Shown here in pieces: positions 53,797 through 63,945 of a stretch of DNA of 64,000 bases (the first letter of the stretch is position 1; every line of letters starts with the position of its first letter). The stretch is from Paenibacillus sp. Root52 (GTDB lineage: Bacteria; Bacillota; Bacilli; Paenibacillales; Paenibacillaceae): NCBI RefSeq assembly GCF_001426865.1, contig NZ_LMFO01000001.1, positions 1,047,602 through 1,111,601 of the forward strand, read 5' to 3'. The notes beneath the pieces were generated by a model. The model ran no database searches and had not been told where the DNA came from. It worked only from the letters and a program-made list of their open reading frames with translations. The position numbers were made by a program, and so were the translations under genes.

Positions 53797-54594
53797 ATGA
53801 AATTAACCATTCAAGATGTAATTCAACATCTCACGACAGACATAACGTTACCGGAAAATACAGTTGATCAACTATTAATTGGTTCAGCTGATCAAGACGT
53901 ACAAGGCATTTTTGTCACCTTCATGCCAACACATCATGTGATTGAACACGCCGTTCGATTGAATGCCAATCTGATCATTGCCCATGAACCTCCCTTCTAC
54001 AACCATCACAGCCAGACGGATTGGCTCAAGAATGACCCTGTCTATGAAGCCAAAAGAACTTTAATTCAGGAAGCAAATGTTGCGATATATCGCTGTCATG
54101 ATGCTATTCATCGATACCAGCCAGACGGCATTACGGAAGGATTGATTCAGGCGTTGGGATGGTCAGCTTATGTAGAGCAACACAGACCGGAAGCTGACAT
54201 TCTTTCTTTTCCGGGTGGTACAACGGTTCAGGATATCGCTCACCATATGAAGAAAACCTTAGGTCTTGAATACGTACGCGTTGCTGGTAGCCCAACCATG
54301 GATTGTAAGCGTGCAGCAGTCCTTGTCGGGTTTCGCGGTAATGGGTCTCTGACCATCCCTCTATTTCAGAATGAAGAGCTTGATCTTATCATTGCAGGCG
54401 AAGGTTTCGAGTGGGAGACCCCAGAATATGTACGAGACGCTGTACAACAAGGGAAAGAGAAGGCACTTATTATGATGGGACATGCGGAGAGTGAAACGTC
54501 TGGTATGAAACTTTTGGCTGACAGATTATCTACAGTGTTCCCTACTGTACCGATTCATTTTGTAGCGGATCAACCCATATTTAAAGTGTTATAA
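53797..54594 (+). CDS. NIF3-like dinuclear metal-center protein
   Basis: The 265-residue protein belongs to the NIF3/DUF34 family of hexameric, dimetal proteins of uncertain biochemical role. Metal ligands are suggested by IIAHEPPFYNHH (where other members have a His-His pair), RCHDAIHRY and the C-terminal GHAESETSGMKLL. The ATG at 53797 follows GGAGG at a 10-base spacing; a frame from 53737 starts in a hairpin and was rejected. It is a single gene ending in a terminator. Links to GTP cyclohydrolase-like activity are reported for some relatives but cannot be assumed here. Confidence 0.85.
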   Translation: MKLTIQDVIQHLTTDITLPENTVDQLLIGSADQDVQGIFVTFMPTHHVIEHAVRLNANLIIAHEPPFYNHHSQTDWLKNDPVYEAKRTLIQEANVAIYRCHDAIHRYQPDGITEGLIQALGWSAYVEQHRPEADILSFPGGTTVQDIAHHMKKTLGLEYVRVAGSPTMDCKRAAVLVGFRGNGSLTIPLFQNEELDLIIAGEGFEWETPEYVRDAVQQGKEKALIMMGHAESETSGMKLLADRLSTVFPTVPIHFVADQPIFKVL

Positions 54595-54646
54595 CAAGTT
54601 GTTATATGTAAATAAATTCACCTTCAATTGAACTGGAATGTCAACC

Positions 54647-54677
54647 AAAGCCCTCCTTGTGAGTGGCTTTTTGTTTT
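54647..54677 (+). terminator. Terminator of the NIF3-like gene
   Basis: AAAGCC pairs with GGCTTT around a short partly paired loop, followed by TTGTTTTC. Confidence 0.7.
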
Positions 54678-54831
54678 CTCTTCGTGTAATCTAAATGCTG
54701 TAACTTTGAAGCTCAGGACATTTGTCCTTGGCTTACAGAGCTGATTTGTCATTTAATAGAATTCGGAAGTTTATCGACAGTCTACATTGAACTGGAACTG
54801 TTGTAACATGCAGGATAAGGAGAGTACAACC

Positions 54832-55257
54832 ATGAGAGGAATTATTTTTGCAATATTAGGCGGCGCTTGTATTACGCTACAAGGAGTTGCGAATACTCGG
54901 ATTAGTACAGACATTGGTACATGGCAAGCCGCTACAATTACCCAGCTCACCGGATTCATTCTGGCTGCGCTTATTTTGATCGTTGTACGTGATGCTAACG
55001 TACAGGGACTCAAGCAAGTGAAGCCGTTATATCTCGCAGGTGGCGCATTCGGTGCTGTCATTATATTCAGTGAAGTATCAGCGATTCAGCAAATGGGTGT
55101 GACCTTCACCATCTCTGCTCTGTTGATTGCACAATTGACGTTAACGTTTCTAGTAGATAGTAATGGATGGTTTGGTGTGGTGAAGCAAAAGATGAAACTA
55201 CCACAGTTTCTGGGCATTGTACTTATGATCACAGGAGTCATTATCATGAAGCTATAG
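54832..55257 (+). CDS. DMT-family YdcZ-like small membrane transporter (first copy)
   Basis: This 141-residue protein has four or five membrane helices and matches the YdcZ (DUF606) half-size DMT family: MRGIIFAILGGACITLQGVANTRIS (in part), LAGGAFGAVIIFSEVSAIQ, and LMITGVIIMKL. The conserved Gln and Asn of the first helix are present. Such proteins often come in pairs that form a hetero-complex; a second copy lies at 56005-56487, on the far side of a Crp-family regulator. The ATG at 54832 follows AAGGAG at a 9-base spacing; a frame from 54787 lacks a site. Substrate unknown. Confidence 0.87.
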   Translation: MRGIIFAILGGACITLQGVANTRISTDIGTWQAATITQLTGFILAALILIVVRDANVQGLKQVKPLYLAGGAFGAVIIFSEVSAIQQMGVTFTISALLIAQLTLTFLVDSNGWFGVVKQKMKLPQFLGIVLMITGVIIMKL

Positions 55258-55290
55258 TTAGCTAGTTTAGGTCGGTGGGGGTGATACCTA

Positions 55291-55989
55291 ATGGAAGAAA
55301 TCCAACATAACGAACAATTACTTCATTATCTTAGACAGTATCAACTGGAGACGGTATTTTACGAGCCACTGCGTGAACATATGACGTTATGTCATTTTGA
55401 GAAATGCGAACTCATCTGTCGTGAAGGAGAGGCCTCCGAATATTTATATGTGCTGGTTGAAGGCAAGATCAAAATCTTCACTACATCGGCTCAAGATAAA
55501 ACATTAGTGCTCTGTTTCAAGACACCCTTGGAAGTTGTTGGTGATGTCGAATATGTTCGGGAGAGTAACATTGTTAACACGGTTCAAGCGGTCTCACCCG
55601 TAGTTATGCTGCGTATCCATTATCGTTATCTGGCTGGATATGCTGGCGAATACGCACCCATGCTCAAATTTCTGCTAAAAATCATCTCCCACAAGTTTTA
55701 TATCGACTCCAACTTCTCTAACTTTAACCTGATGTATCCTGTGGAAGTTCGGTTAGCCAGTTACCTTCTCTCCATCTCTACCGAGGAAGATGGTACCGTA
55801 TTTCATGAAGAATTGGATGCTTTCAATTTAACGGATATCGCGAATCTGATCGGCACAAGTTATCGGCATTTGAATCGTGTTATTCAAAAACTGTGTACGG
55901 ATGGTCTCATTGAGCGTAACCAAGGCTTTATCCTCGTCAAAGATCGGGCAGGTCTACGGGAAGTGGCGGGTCATAACATTTATGAATAA
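55291..55989 (+). CDS. Crp/Fnr-family transcriptional regulator (YeiL-like)
   Basis: The 232-residue protein has an N-terminal cyclic-nucleotide-binding fold (about 25-140, with ICREGEASEYLYVLVEGKIK (20)) and a C-terminal winged helix (about 150-215, DIANLIGTSYRHLNRVIQKL (20)). Cys residues are scattered rather than in an FNR iron-sulfur pattern. The cAMP-binding residues are not evident, so the signal is probably something else. It sits between two YdcZ-like membrane genes in a same-strand cluster (33 bases after the first, 15 before the second). It probably controls them. The ATG follows GGGGGTG. Confidence 0.87.
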   Translation: MEEIQHNEQLLHYLRQYQLETVFYEPLREHMTLCHFEKCELICREGEASEYLYVLVEGKIKIFTTSAQDKTLVLCFKTPLEVVGDVEYVRESNIVNTVQAVSPVVMLRIHYRYLAGYAGEYAPMLKFLLKIISHKFYIDSNFSNFNLMYPVEVRLASYLLSISTEEDGTVFHEELDAFNLTDIANLIGTSYRHLNRVIQKLCTDGLIERNQGFILVKDRAGLREVAGHNIYE

Positions 55990-56004
55990 GGAGCATTACA
56001 ACCT

Positions 56005-56487
56005 ATGATGATTACAGGTATTTTGCTTGCTCTGCTAGCAGGCGCACTTGTCAGTTTACAGACCATCTTTAATAGTAAAGTCAATGAGCGTACTGGCTCC
56101 TGGTCTACAACGACTATGGTACTGTTTACCGGCTTTTTGGCTTCGTTTCTAATCTCTATCCTAGTGGAGGGTAAAAATACGTTCAGTCTCCAGCATATGC
56201 AGCCCTGGTACTGGCTTAGCGGAGCGATCGGCGTTGGTGTGGTATTTTGTCTTGTGCAAGGCATGAAGCTCTTAGGCCCAACGTATGCCATTTCAATTGT
56301 ACTAACTTCCCAGTTAAGCTTCGCACTTCTATTTGATGCCATGGGATGGTTTGGCTTAGAGCAGATCCCATTCTCGTGGAATCAATTAATCGGCGTTCTT
56401 GTCATTGTGGGTGGGATTATCCTGTTTAAATTCGGCGGTTCAATGAAGTCCTCGCGTACTTCAGCACCAAGCAACCAAAGTCATTGA
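56005..56487 (+). CDS. DMT-family YdcZ-like small membrane transporter (second copy)
   Basis: The 160-residue protein has about five helices and the same fold as the first copy: MMITGILLALLAGALVSLQTIFNSKV, YWLSGAIGVGVVFCLVQGMKLL, and LFDAMGWFGLEQIPFSWNQL (all quoted in part). It starts 15 bases after the Crp-family gene, with AAGGAG upstream. With the first copy it may form a two-subunit exporter. A strong terminator follows. The two copies are clearly similar at the fold level but diverged in sequence. Confidence 0.87.
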   Translation: MMITGILLALLAGALVSLQTIFNSKVNERTGSWSTTTMVLFTGFLASFLISILVEGKNTFSLQHMQPWYWLSGAIGVGVVFCLVQGMKLLGPTYAISIVLTSQLSFALLFDAMGWFGLEQIPFSWNQLIGVLVIVGGIILFKFGGSMKSSRTSAPSNQSH

Positions 56488-56591
56488 TGATCGTCTTCAA
56501 CGTTCACTTCATCAAGTTGCCATGTTGTAGCTAATACTAGATGACGACCGATATATGTATAACAGCTATTAGTAGTCATGAGTAGACAGAA

Positions 56592-56627
56592 AAAGGACGG
56601 ATCATTGTAATCAATGATCCGTCCTTT
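56592..56627. terminator. Bidirectional terminator, YdcZ cluster and YebC-family gene
   Basis: AAAGGACGGATCATTG (56592-56607) and CAATGATCCGTCCTTT (56612-56627) are perfect arms with a 4-base loop. Convergent genes flank it. Confidence 0.92.
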
Positions 56628-56657
56628 CAAATATACAGCTATACTTGAATCTGCAGC

Positions 56658-57377
56658 TTACTCTGCAAACTCTACGTTATGGTAGACCTGCTGAACATCT
56701 TCGAGGTCTTCCAAGGCATCAATCAGCTTCTCGAACTGTACTTGTGCATCCTCTGGAAGTTCAAGGTGATTCTGCGCCAACATCGTCAGCTCGGCAACCG
56801 TGAATTCAGTTACGCCAGCAGCTTTGAATGCTTCTTGCACAGCGTGGAATTGATCTGGCTCTGCATAGACGATTACCGCATCGTCTTCATCCACGATGTC
56901 ACGAACATCTACGTCAGCTTCAAGTAAGATCTCCAGCACTTCCTCGGAATTCTTACCTTCTACACCGATTACAGCCGTTGGATCAAACATGTATGCCACA
57001 GAACCGCTGACACCCATGTTTCCGCCGTTTTTGTTAAACGCAGAGCGCACTTCTGGCGCTGTACGATTCACGTTGTTGGTCAGTGCATCTACAATTACCA
57101 TTGCACCATTAGGACCGAAACCTTCATAACGCAGTTCTTCATAGTTTTCATCCCCGCTGCCTTTTGCTTTTTCCATCGCACGGTCAATGATAGCTTTGGG
57201 TACATTATACGTCTTCGCACGTTCCAGCACGACTTTCAGTGCACGGTTCGCTTCCGGATCTGGTTCGCCTTTTTTGGCAGCTACATAGATCTCAACACCG
57301 AATTTGGCGTAGACCCGGCTCGTGTTTGCATCTTTTGAAGCTTTTTTTTCCTTAATATTATTCCATTTACGACCCAT
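56658..57377 (-). CDS. yeeI: YebC/PmpR-family regulator (YeeI/YeeN type)
   Basis: The 239-residue protein matches the YebC/TACO1 family. It opens with [20 protein letters not shown] (20), then [20 protein letters not shown] and [20 protein letters not shown], the three-domain layout expected. The GRKW start and lack of the usual 'AGHSKW' suggest the YeeN/YeeI branch. YebC proteins are seen as DNA-binding regulators and, more recently, as translation factors for proline-rich stretches. The ATG at 57375-57377 gives the typical 239-residue length; an upstream ATG at 57401 was not used. It is a single gene. Confidence 0.9.
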   Translation of the reverse strand: MGRKWNNIKEKKASKDANTSRVYAKFGVEIYVAAKKGEPDPEANRALKVVLERAKTYNVPKAIIDRAMEKAKGSGDENYEELRYEGFGPNGAMVIVDALTNNVNRTAPEVRSAFNKNGGNMGVSGSVAYMFDPTAVIGVEGKNSEEVLEILLEADVDVRDIVDEDDAVIVYAEPDQFHAVQEAFKAAGVTEFTVAELTMLAQNHLELPEDAQVQFEKLIDALEDLEDVQQVYHNVEFAE

Positions 57378-57595
57378 ATCGTTTCCGCTCACTTTCAACA
57401 TGTAATCTGCTTTCTACTTTGTCATTATATCTTGTTGAGCGTAGTTCAACAAGTTAATACCCACGAAATAATGGGAAAAACGACGACTGTTATTGATCTG
57501 AGTTTAAAGTTTAGCCCCGGTTGTTCCTCTGATTCCACGCTTTATAGCGGTCATATCATTTTTGTTTATTTTTCTAGATTTGGTTAAACACAACA

Positions 57596-57624
57596 AGAAG
57601 CACTCCGTGAAGGAATGCTTCTTA
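57596..57624 (-). terminator. Terminator after cysI
   Basis: AAGAAGCATTCC and GGAGTGCTTCTT arms on the minus strand, followed by a weak T-rich tail (GTTGTGTTT). Confidence 0.7.
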
Positions 57625-57678
57625 CGTTTCAAGTGACAAGAAAACGCTCGGATCTATCGTGCAATATTTCGGATGCAG

Positions 57679-59400
57679 TTAAGCATGAAATTGTCGTCCA
57701 TCCAGCACCTCATTAACATAACCTGCACGGATAACAAAGTCACCGAAATGCTCGCCTTCATTACGCTGTGTCGCATATTGATTAATCATCGGAGTCAGCG
57801 TCTCCAGTATTTCGGTTTCGCCGATGTTTTCTTTATACAATTTATTCAAACGATGTCCAGTGAAGCTGCCACCGAGATACATGTTGTATTTACCAGGCGC
57901 TTTACCAATAAACGAAATCTCTGCAAGCATGGGTCTTGCACAGCCATTCGGGCAACCTGTCATACGAACAACAATCTCTTCGTCTCGCAGACCCGCTTCA
58001 TCCAAAATCGGCTCCAGCTTATCGATCAAGGATGGAAGATAACGTTCGGATTCAGCCATAGCAAGACCACAGGTTGGCAGTGCCACACAAGCCATCGAAC
58101 TTCTCCGCAGCGCTGAGTAGTGTGCTCCGTCAGTTAGATGGTACTCTTGAATCAATGCTTCGATCTTTTTCTTCTTCTGGCTGCTGATATTACCGATAAT
58201 CAGGTTCTGATTGGCAGTCAGGCGGAAATCTCCTGTATGAATCTTAGCAATCTCGCGAAGACCCGTCATGAGAGGATATCCATCGATATCTTTCACCCGA
58301 CCATTCTGAATGAATAGCGTAAAGTGCCATCTACCGTTGCTGCCCTTCACCCAACCATAACGATCCCCATTATGATCAAAATGGAATGGACGTGCCGCTT
58401 CCAGACTCCAGCCCAGACGGCTTCTTAATTCCTCGACAAACCATTCTACTCCGCGGTCATCCAGCGTGTATTTGAATCGCGCATGTTTACGCACGGCACG
58501 ATCCCCGTAATCGCGTTGAATCGTCACTGTTTTCTCAGCAACATCGATCATCTGCTCCGGTGTACAAAATCCAATCACCTTAGACACCTGCGGATACGTT
58601 TTGGAATCACCATGAGACATCCCCATGCCACCGCCGACAGAGACGTTGAAGCCTTGAAGTTTTCCATTTTCCACAATCGCGATAAAACCAAGATCCTGTG
58701 AGAATACATCTACATCATTAGATGGTGGAACGGCAATACCAATTTTGAACTTACGTGGCAAATATACTTTTCCATAGATTGGCTCGACTTCTTCGTCGTT
58801 CTCCTGGGAATCAATGATTTTCTCTCCATCCAACCACAACTCGTGATATGCACGAGTACGAGGGTCAAGATGATTACTCACCTGACAAGCCCATTCGTAT
58901 ACTTCTGCATGAACATCCGACTGATTAGGATTCGGATTGCACATCACATTCCGGTTAACGTCCCCACATGCAGCAAGTGTGCTCAGCAAGGAGTCATTTA
59001 CTTCGCGAATCGTATTTTTGAGATCCCATTTCAATACGCCATGCAGCTGGAAGGATTGACGTGTGGTCAACCGAATTGTGTTATTCGCATATTTGTGCGC
59101 AACACGATCCATCATAAGCCATTGTTCAGGTGTTACGATTCCGCCCGCAGCACGGACACGTAGCATGAACTGATAAGCAGGCTCAAGCTTCGACTTATTA
59201 CGTTCATTACGAAGGTCACGATCATCCTGCATATAACTACCGTGATGTTTCATCAAACGGTTGTCGTCCTCAGGAATCGCACCGGTAATGCGATCTGCAA
59301 GCGTTTCAGTAAGACTTCCGCGCAAGTAATCACTTTTGATCTTTATATCTTCCACATCACTGTTCGTGCGCTGTGGGTTAAGTAAATTATTATAAACCAT
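57679..59400 (-). CDS. cysI: Assimilatory sulfite reductase hemoprotein, beta subunit
   Basis: The 573-residue protein reduces sulfite to sulfide with electrons from CysJ. Two ferredoxin-like/siroheme halves are present, with [10 protein letters not shown] and [11 protein letters not shown]. The cluster and siroheme Cys residues are ACVALPTCG and GCPNGCARP (C-X5-C and C-X3-C). The ATG at 59398-59400 has GAGGAG at 8 bases; a frame from 59442 extends upstream without support. It starts 50 bases after cysJ. Length fits Bacillus CysI (571). No cysteine-regulator site could be firmly assigned. Confidence 0.95.
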   Translation of the reverse strand: MVYNNLLNPQRTNSDVEDIKIKSDYLRGSLTETLADRITGAIPEDDNRLMKHHGSYMQDDRDLRNERNKSKLEPAYQFMLRVRAAGGIVTPEQWLMMDRVAHKYANNTIRLTTRQSFQLHGVLKWDLKNTIREVNDSLLSTLAACGDVNRNVMCNPNPNQSDVHAEVYEWACQVSNHLDPRTRAYHELWLDGEKIIDSQENDEEVEPIYGKVYLPRKFKIGIAVPPSNDVDVFSQDLGFIAIVENGKLQGFNVSVGGGMGMSHGDSKTYPQVSKVIGFCTPEQMIDVAEKTVTIQRDYGDRAVRKHARFKYTLDDRGVEWFVEELRSRLGWSLEAARPFHFDHNGDRYGWVKGSNGRWHFTLFIQNGRVKDIDGYPLMTGLREIAKIHTGDFRLTANQNLIIGNISSQKKKKIEALIQEYHLTDGAHYSALRRSSMACVALPTCGLAMAESERYLPSLIDKLEPILDEAGLRDEEIVVRMTGCPNGCARPMLAEISFIGKAPGKYNMYLGGSFTGHRLNKLYKENIGETEILETLTPMINQYATQRNEGEHFGDFVIRAGYVNEVLDGRQFHA

Positions 59401-59450
59401 GCTGCTTTCTCCTCTCGTTTCTACGGGGTGCCCTTGTAACAATGTATGAA

Positions 59451-61289
59451 TTAATACACGTCCCGCTGATAACGTTTCTCCTGTTGCAATCTTGTCAGAT
59501 ATTCCGCTGCTTGCTCAGGAGTTAGACCGCCCTCTTGCTCCAGAATCGTTGCAAGTGCACTGTGAACGTCATGAGCCATCCTTTTCTCATCTCCGCAAAC
59601 ATACACACTCGCACCTTCTTGAAGCCACTGATACAGCTCTTTGCTGTGCTCCAACATGCGATGCTGTACATAAACTTTCTGCTCCGTATCACGCGAGAAG
59701 GCTACATCCATCTTCGTGAGAACACCGTCTTTGAGCCAGCGTTGCCACTCCGTCTGGTAGAGGAAGTCTGTAGAGAAATGCTGATCACCGTAGAACAACC
59801 ACGATTTACCCTCCGCTCCAGTCTCTTCACGTTCCCCGAGGAAAGATCGGAATGGAGCCACGCCTGTACCGGGGCCTACCATAATAATTGGGGTATCGGG
59901 ATTCTCCGGCAGTTTAAAGTTAGGATTGTGCTGAATATATATTGGTAGTGAGTCGCCTGCTTCAATGCGCTCAGCCAGATGTACGGAACATACACCGTAG
60001 CGTTCTCTTCCACGTGATTCATAACGAACTGCACGCACTGTAAGGTGCACTTCATCCGGGAATGACTTGGAACTACTAGCTATCGAATACAATCGCGCTG
60101 GAATCTTCCGCAATACCGCTACAAACTGCCCAGCCGGAATGCCTTGCAGTCCATAATCCTGAACGATATCGAGCAGATCACAGCTGTTCATCACTTTGCG
60201 GAACTCTGAATCATCTGCAAGCAGAGCAGACAGAGCGCTCTCTGGTTTTAATTTAGCTAATTGCTCAACTACCGGTTTGGTCACTGCAGTAATCTCGAAA
60301 TGACGCAATATTGCTTCACGAAGTGATACCTGATCACCTGCTTTGTTCACAGCAACACGCTCATCTGCGTTCCATTCCATCGCAGCAATCAATTCATCAA
60401 CAAGGCGAGGGTGGTTCTCTGGGAATACGCCTAGACTGTCGCCGGGCTCATAATTCAGATTCGAACCTTCAAGTGACAATTCTACATGGCGTGTTTCACG
60501 ATCCGATCCTCTGCCATTCAAATTAAGATTTTCCAGCACTTCTGCTTGGAAAGGATTCGTCCGACTAAATTCAGATTCACCGCCGCTAACTGCAGCTACG
60601 ACTGCTTCACTCGTCACTGATCCGGCCGAAGTCGCTGCAGTACTTAATGAAGCCAATACATCGTTCATCCACTCTGCAGCCTGTTCGTCAAAATCAACAT
60701 CACAATCAGCACGTGGGACAAGTGGTGTAGCGCCAAGCTCCTGCAAACGTTTATCGAAATCTTTGCCCGTCTGGCAGAAGAACTCATATGACGTATCTCC
60801 CAAAGCCAGAACTGAGTAACGCAAGCTATCAAGCTTAGGCGCTCGTTTGCTGTTCAGGAATTCATGGAATGGGATCGCATTATCAGGTGGCTCACCTTCA
60901 CCATGCGTACTCACCACGATTAGGAGATTCTCGATTTTTTTCAGTCCGTTCGGTTTGAAATCTCCCATAGAAGATAAGGTAACTTGCAGCCCCTGTTCTT
61001 CGAGCTTTTTAACCAATTTCTTGGATAGTCCACTGGAATTCCCTGTTTGAGAGCCAAAGAGCACCGTTACTTCTTTTGACGCAACAGGTGTATTTTCAGT
61101 CACAAGGCTTGTCGTCTGAACAGCCTGAGTTGCAATTGAACCCGACGCCCCTGCTACGTTTCCTTGTTGTGCAGCTATATATCCGCTCAGCCAAGCCCGT
61201 TGACCATCGGTCAGAGTCGGAAGAAGGCGATTGAGCAATTCCACCTGTTCCTGATTAAAAGGGCTGTTTGTCACTTGTAGTTCCACCAT
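59451..61289 (-). CDS. cysJ: Assimilatory sulfite reductase flavoprotein, alpha subunit
   Basis: The 612-residue flavoprotein passes electrons from NADPH through FAD and FMN to CysI. An N-terminal flavodoxin domain (about 70-215, [12 protein letters not shown]) is followed by the FAD domain with ARLYSIASS and [10 protein letters not shown], and the NADPH domain with [15 protein letters not shown] and [11 protein letters not shown]. The terminal YQRDVY is the usual end. The ATG at 61287-61289 follows GAGGTGG; a GTG four codons upstream is an alternative start. It leads the cysJ-cysI operon. A TAGTAGGAATTAA stretch about 25 bases upstream resembles part of a CymR box, at low confidence. Confidence 0.95.
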   Translation of the reverse strand: MVELQVTNSPFNQEQVELLNRLLPTLTDGQRAWLSGYIAAQQGNVAGASGSIATQAVQTTSLVTENTPVASKEVTVLFGSQTGNSSGLSKKLVKKLEEQGLQVTLSSMGDFKPNGLKKIENLLIVVSTHGEGEPPDNAIPFHEFLNSKRAPKLDSLRYSVLALGDTSYEFFCQTGKDFDKRLQELGATPLVPRADCDVDFDEQAAEWMNDVLASLSTAATSAGSVTSEAVVAAVSGGESEFSRTNPFQAEVLENLNLNGRGSDRETRHVELSLEGSNLNYEPGDSLGVFPENHPRLVDELIAAMEWNADERVAVNKAGDQVSLREAILRHFEITAVTKPVVEQLAKLKPESALSALLADDSEFRKVMNSCDLLDIVQDYGLQGIPAGQFVAVLRKIPARLYSIASSSKSFPDEVHLTVRAVRYESRGRERYGVCSVHLAERIEAGDSLPIYIQHNPNFKLPENPDTPIIMVGPGTGVAPFRSFLGEREETGAEGKSWLFYGDQHFSTDFLYQTEWQRWLKDGVLTKMDVAFSRDTEQKVYVQHRMLEHSKELYQWLQEGASVYVCGDEKRMAHDVHSALATILEQEGGLTPEQAAEYLTRLQQEKRYQRDVY

Positions 61290-61445
61290 TGTCCACCTCA
61301 CGCATTGCTTCGATTTTAATTCCTACTAAAATGATCATATTAATAAATTTCTACTACATTGAACCTATCACACCCAATGGTTGAGGGTCAATTTCAATGA
61401 TTTTATACCATTTATCAGTTTCTCTAATAAAGGACAAAAAACAAC

Positions 61446-61474
61446 AAAACCACCCTTTCGATCTAAGGATGGTT
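61446..61474 (-). terminator. Second hairpin between ABC-F and cysJ
   Basis: AAACCATCCTT and AAGGGTGGTTT pair on the minus strand with a short loop. It lies about 160 bases upstream of cysJ and below the main ABC-F terminator, so it is either a backup terminator or part of the cysJ leader. The rest of 61290-61675 holds the cysJ promoter region and no credible gene. Confidence 0.55.
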
Positions 61475-61564
61475 TTATGCGTTATTCACTGAGTGAAATG
61501 GATGCTTTGAGAAACTGTACTACCATTTCACTTATTGTTTTCCATTGTTTTTTGGTAAAAAAAT

Positions 61565-61608
61565 AAACCATCATTGGCATGGGACTGATCCAATTCCAAT
61601 GATGGTTT
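61565..61608 (-). terminator. Terminator of the second ABC-F gene
   Basis: AAACCATCATTGG (61565-61577) and CCAATGATGGTTT (61596-61608) are perfect 13-base arms, followed on the minus strand by ATTTTTTT. Confidence 0.88.
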
Positions 61609-61675
61609 ACGTTGTTCATCAACTCTAATTCAAGTTGAACGGTTATTTTCTCAGACAACTTTTCTGTTTCGGACT

Positions 61676-63232
61676 CTAGAATACCTTTGTAGTCCATGAT
61701 TCGCAGTTCCACGTTTCGGTAACCACGTCACGGTAAAATTCAGGTTCGTGAGAGATCAGCAAAATACTGCCTTTGTATGCTTTGAGTGCACGTTTCAATT
61801 CTTCCTTCGCATCAACGTCCAGATGGTTCGTCGGCTCATCGAGTACAAGTAGATTGGTTTCATTGTTAATCAGCTTGCACAAACGAACTTTAGCCTTTTC
61901 CCCACCACTAAGTACGGCAACTTTACTCTCGATATGCTTCGTAGTTAATCCGCATTTCGCTAGAGCAGCACGTACTTCAAACTGCGTATACGAAGGGAAC
62001 TCCTGCCAGATCTCTTCAATGCAGGTATTGTAGTTTGCGTCCTTCATTTCTTGTTGGAAGTATCCAATCTCCAGATGTTCTCCACGTTGGACAGTACCTT
62101 CCAGAGCTTGAATCTCTCCCAAAATGCTGCGCATCAGTGTCGTTTTACCGATTCCGTTTGCGCCGACAAGTGCAATCTTCTGACCACGTTCCATACGCAA
62201 ATCAAGCGGTCTGGATAAGGGTTCATTATAACCAATCACAAGCCCTTTCGTCTCGAAAATAAGCTTGCCGGAAGTTCTTGCATCACGGAAGTTAAACTGC
62301 GGCTTCGGTTTTTCCTTTGCCAACTCAATTACGTCCATTTTATCAAGCTTCTTCTGTCTGGACATCGCCATATTCCGCGTTGCCACACTTGCCTTGTTGC
62401 GAGCAACAAAGTCTTTGAGGTCAGCAATTTCCTGTTGTTGACGCTTATAAGCAGACTCCAGTTGTTGTTTCTTCATCTCATAGACTTCTTGGAAATGGTC
62501 ATAGTCTCCGACATAACGAGTCAGATCTTGATTTTCCATATGATAGATCAAGTTAATTACACTATTCAGGAATGGAATATCATGCGAGATCAGAATGAAG
62601 GCATTCTCGTATTCCTGTAAGTAACGTTTCAGCCATTCGATGTGTTGCTCATCCAAATAGTTCGTGGGCTCATCCAAGAGCAAAATGTCTGGTTTCTCAA
62701 GCAGCAGCTTAGCAAGCAATACCTTTGTGCGCTGTCCACCACTTAGATCGTTAACGTCTTTATCCAAGCCAATGTCTGTAAGACCAAGACCACGTGCTGT
62801 CTCGTCCACTTTAGCATCGATCATATAGAAATCCTGATTTGTCAACGTATCTTGGATTGTACCCACATCCTCAAGCAGTTGCTCAAGTTCTTCTGGAGTG
62901 ACATCTCCCATTTTGCCATACATGTCGTTCATTTCCTGCTCCATATCAAACAGATACTGGAACGCACCGCGAAGTACGTCACGGATGGATTGTCCTTTGC
63001 TTAATACGGCATGCTGATCCAAATAACCTACACGCATCCGTTTGGACCATTCCACCTTGCCCTCGTCTGGCTGGAGTTTGCCCGTAATAATGTTCATGAA
63101 GGTTGATTTACCTTCACCATTGGCTCCGATTAAACCAATGTGTTCGCCTTTTAGGAGGCGGAAAGAGACATCAGTAAAGATAGCACGGTCACCGAAACCG
63201 TGACTTAATTTTTCCACATTTAATATACTCAT
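61676..63232 (-). CDS. ABC-F family ATPase (YkpA/YbiT-like)
   Basis: The 518-residue protein has two ABC domains: Walker A GANGEGKST and GANGIGKTT, signatures LSGGQRTKVLLA and LSGGEKAKVRLC, Walker B ILLLDEPTNYLD and LLVLDEPTNHLD. A coiled-coil linker (about 240-310) joins them. The sequence resembles housekeeping ABC-F factors that act on the ribosome E site rather than resistance proteins. The linker and arm have none of the features of the first ABC-F in this window, and there is no long regulatory leader. The ATG follows AAGGTG at a 6-base spacing. The C-terminus ETWNCESWTTKVF looks complete. Confidence 0.88.
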   Translation of the reverse strand: MSILNVEKLSHGFGDRAIFTDVSFRLLKGEHIGLIGANGEGKSTFMNIITGKLQPDEGKVEWSKRMRVGYLDQHAVLSKGQSIRDVLRGAFQYLFDMEQEMNDMYGKMGDVTPEELEQLLEDVGTIQDTLTNQDFYMIDAKVDETARGLGLTDIGLDKDVNDLSGGQRTKVLLAKLLLEKPDILLLDEPTNYLDEQHIEWLKRYLQEYENAFILISHDIPFLNSVINLIYHMENQDLTRYVGDYDHFQEVYEMKKQQLESAYKRQQQEIADLKDFVARNKASVATRNMAMSRQKKLDKMDVIELAKEKPKPQFNFRDARTSGKLIFETKGLVIGYNEPLSRPLDLRMERGQKIALVGANGIGKTTLMRSILGEIQALEGTVQRGEHLEIGYFQQEMKDANYNTCIEEIWQEFPSYTQFEVRAALAKCGLTTKHIESKVAVLSGGEKAKVRLCKLINNETNLLVLDEPTNHLDVDAKEELKRALKAYKGSILLISHEPEFYRDVVTETWNCESWTTKVF

Positions 63233-63474
63233 TCATGACACCTTTTCTATATAGACTTATTCTTGTATATTATAAGCGTTCTATCCTGTACAACTCAACG
63301 TCAACTTTTCAAAATTTTAAGTTAGATGTCTTCTATTGGACAGTTTCATCTTATGAATTCATCCGATCATAACGTACACAGGCTAGCATTTGCCATATAA
63401 GATGAGATGGGGTAAAATTTGACCTTAAACTATTAATAAGAACGGAGCTCTAGGCAGAGCATTAGGTGAACATA

Positions 63475-63945
63475 ATGATTGAAGTAAAACAATCCAAATT
63501 AGGTGATGGCGAATTCAACCGCGGGGTTTTTGCTACCGTTAATATTCCTAAAGGACAGTTGTTCCATCAGGCACCGGTTGTCCCTTATCCTAACGAGGAT
63601 CATGAACATATTGAGAAAACAATTCTTGAAGATTACGTATTCGAATATGGGGCTAATCACACAGCCATCTTGCTTGGATATGGAAGCTTGATTAACCACT
63701 CTTACGAACCAAACGCGACTTATGAGATCAACTTCGAAAATCATACATTTGATTTTTATGCGTATACGGACATTCAAGCTGGTGACGAAGTACTGATTAA
63801 TTATAACGGTGAAGAAGACAATATGGATCCACTATGGTTCCTTGACGATTATGAGGAGCGCATGCGTGAGTTGAACGAAGCAGAGGAGAGCAATGAGGGT
63901 AACGCAGACTCCCATTCCGAAGCTAAAGATTCGAATCAAAAGTAG
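63475..63945 (+). CDS. SET-domain protein
   Basis: This 156-residue protein is a compact SET domain, related to lysine methyltransferases. The signatures are GVFATVNIPKGQLF (N-SET), GSLINHSYEPNATY (the NHS motif for cofactor), and the C-terminal pseudoknot GDEVLINYNGEED with the catalytic Tyr. It ends in an acidic, disordered tail. Bacterial SET proteins of this size are found in Bacillales, with unknown targets. The ATG at 63475 follows AGGTG at a 6-base spacing; GTG at 63466 is the alternative. It is divergent from the ABC-F gene. Confidence 0.87.
   Translation: MIEVKQSKLGDGEFNRGVFATVNIPKGQLFHQAPVVPYPNEDHEHIEKTILEDYVFEYGANHTAILLGYGSLINHSYEPNATYEINFENHTFDFYAYTDIQAGDEVLINYNGEEDNMDPLWFLDDYEERMRELNEAEESNEGNADSHSEAKDSNQK

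Noticed and set aside
61482-61712. A 76-codon open frame on the minus strand overlapping the end of the second ABC-F gene
   Set aside because: It runs straight through the perfect ABC-F terminator and has no ribosome site.
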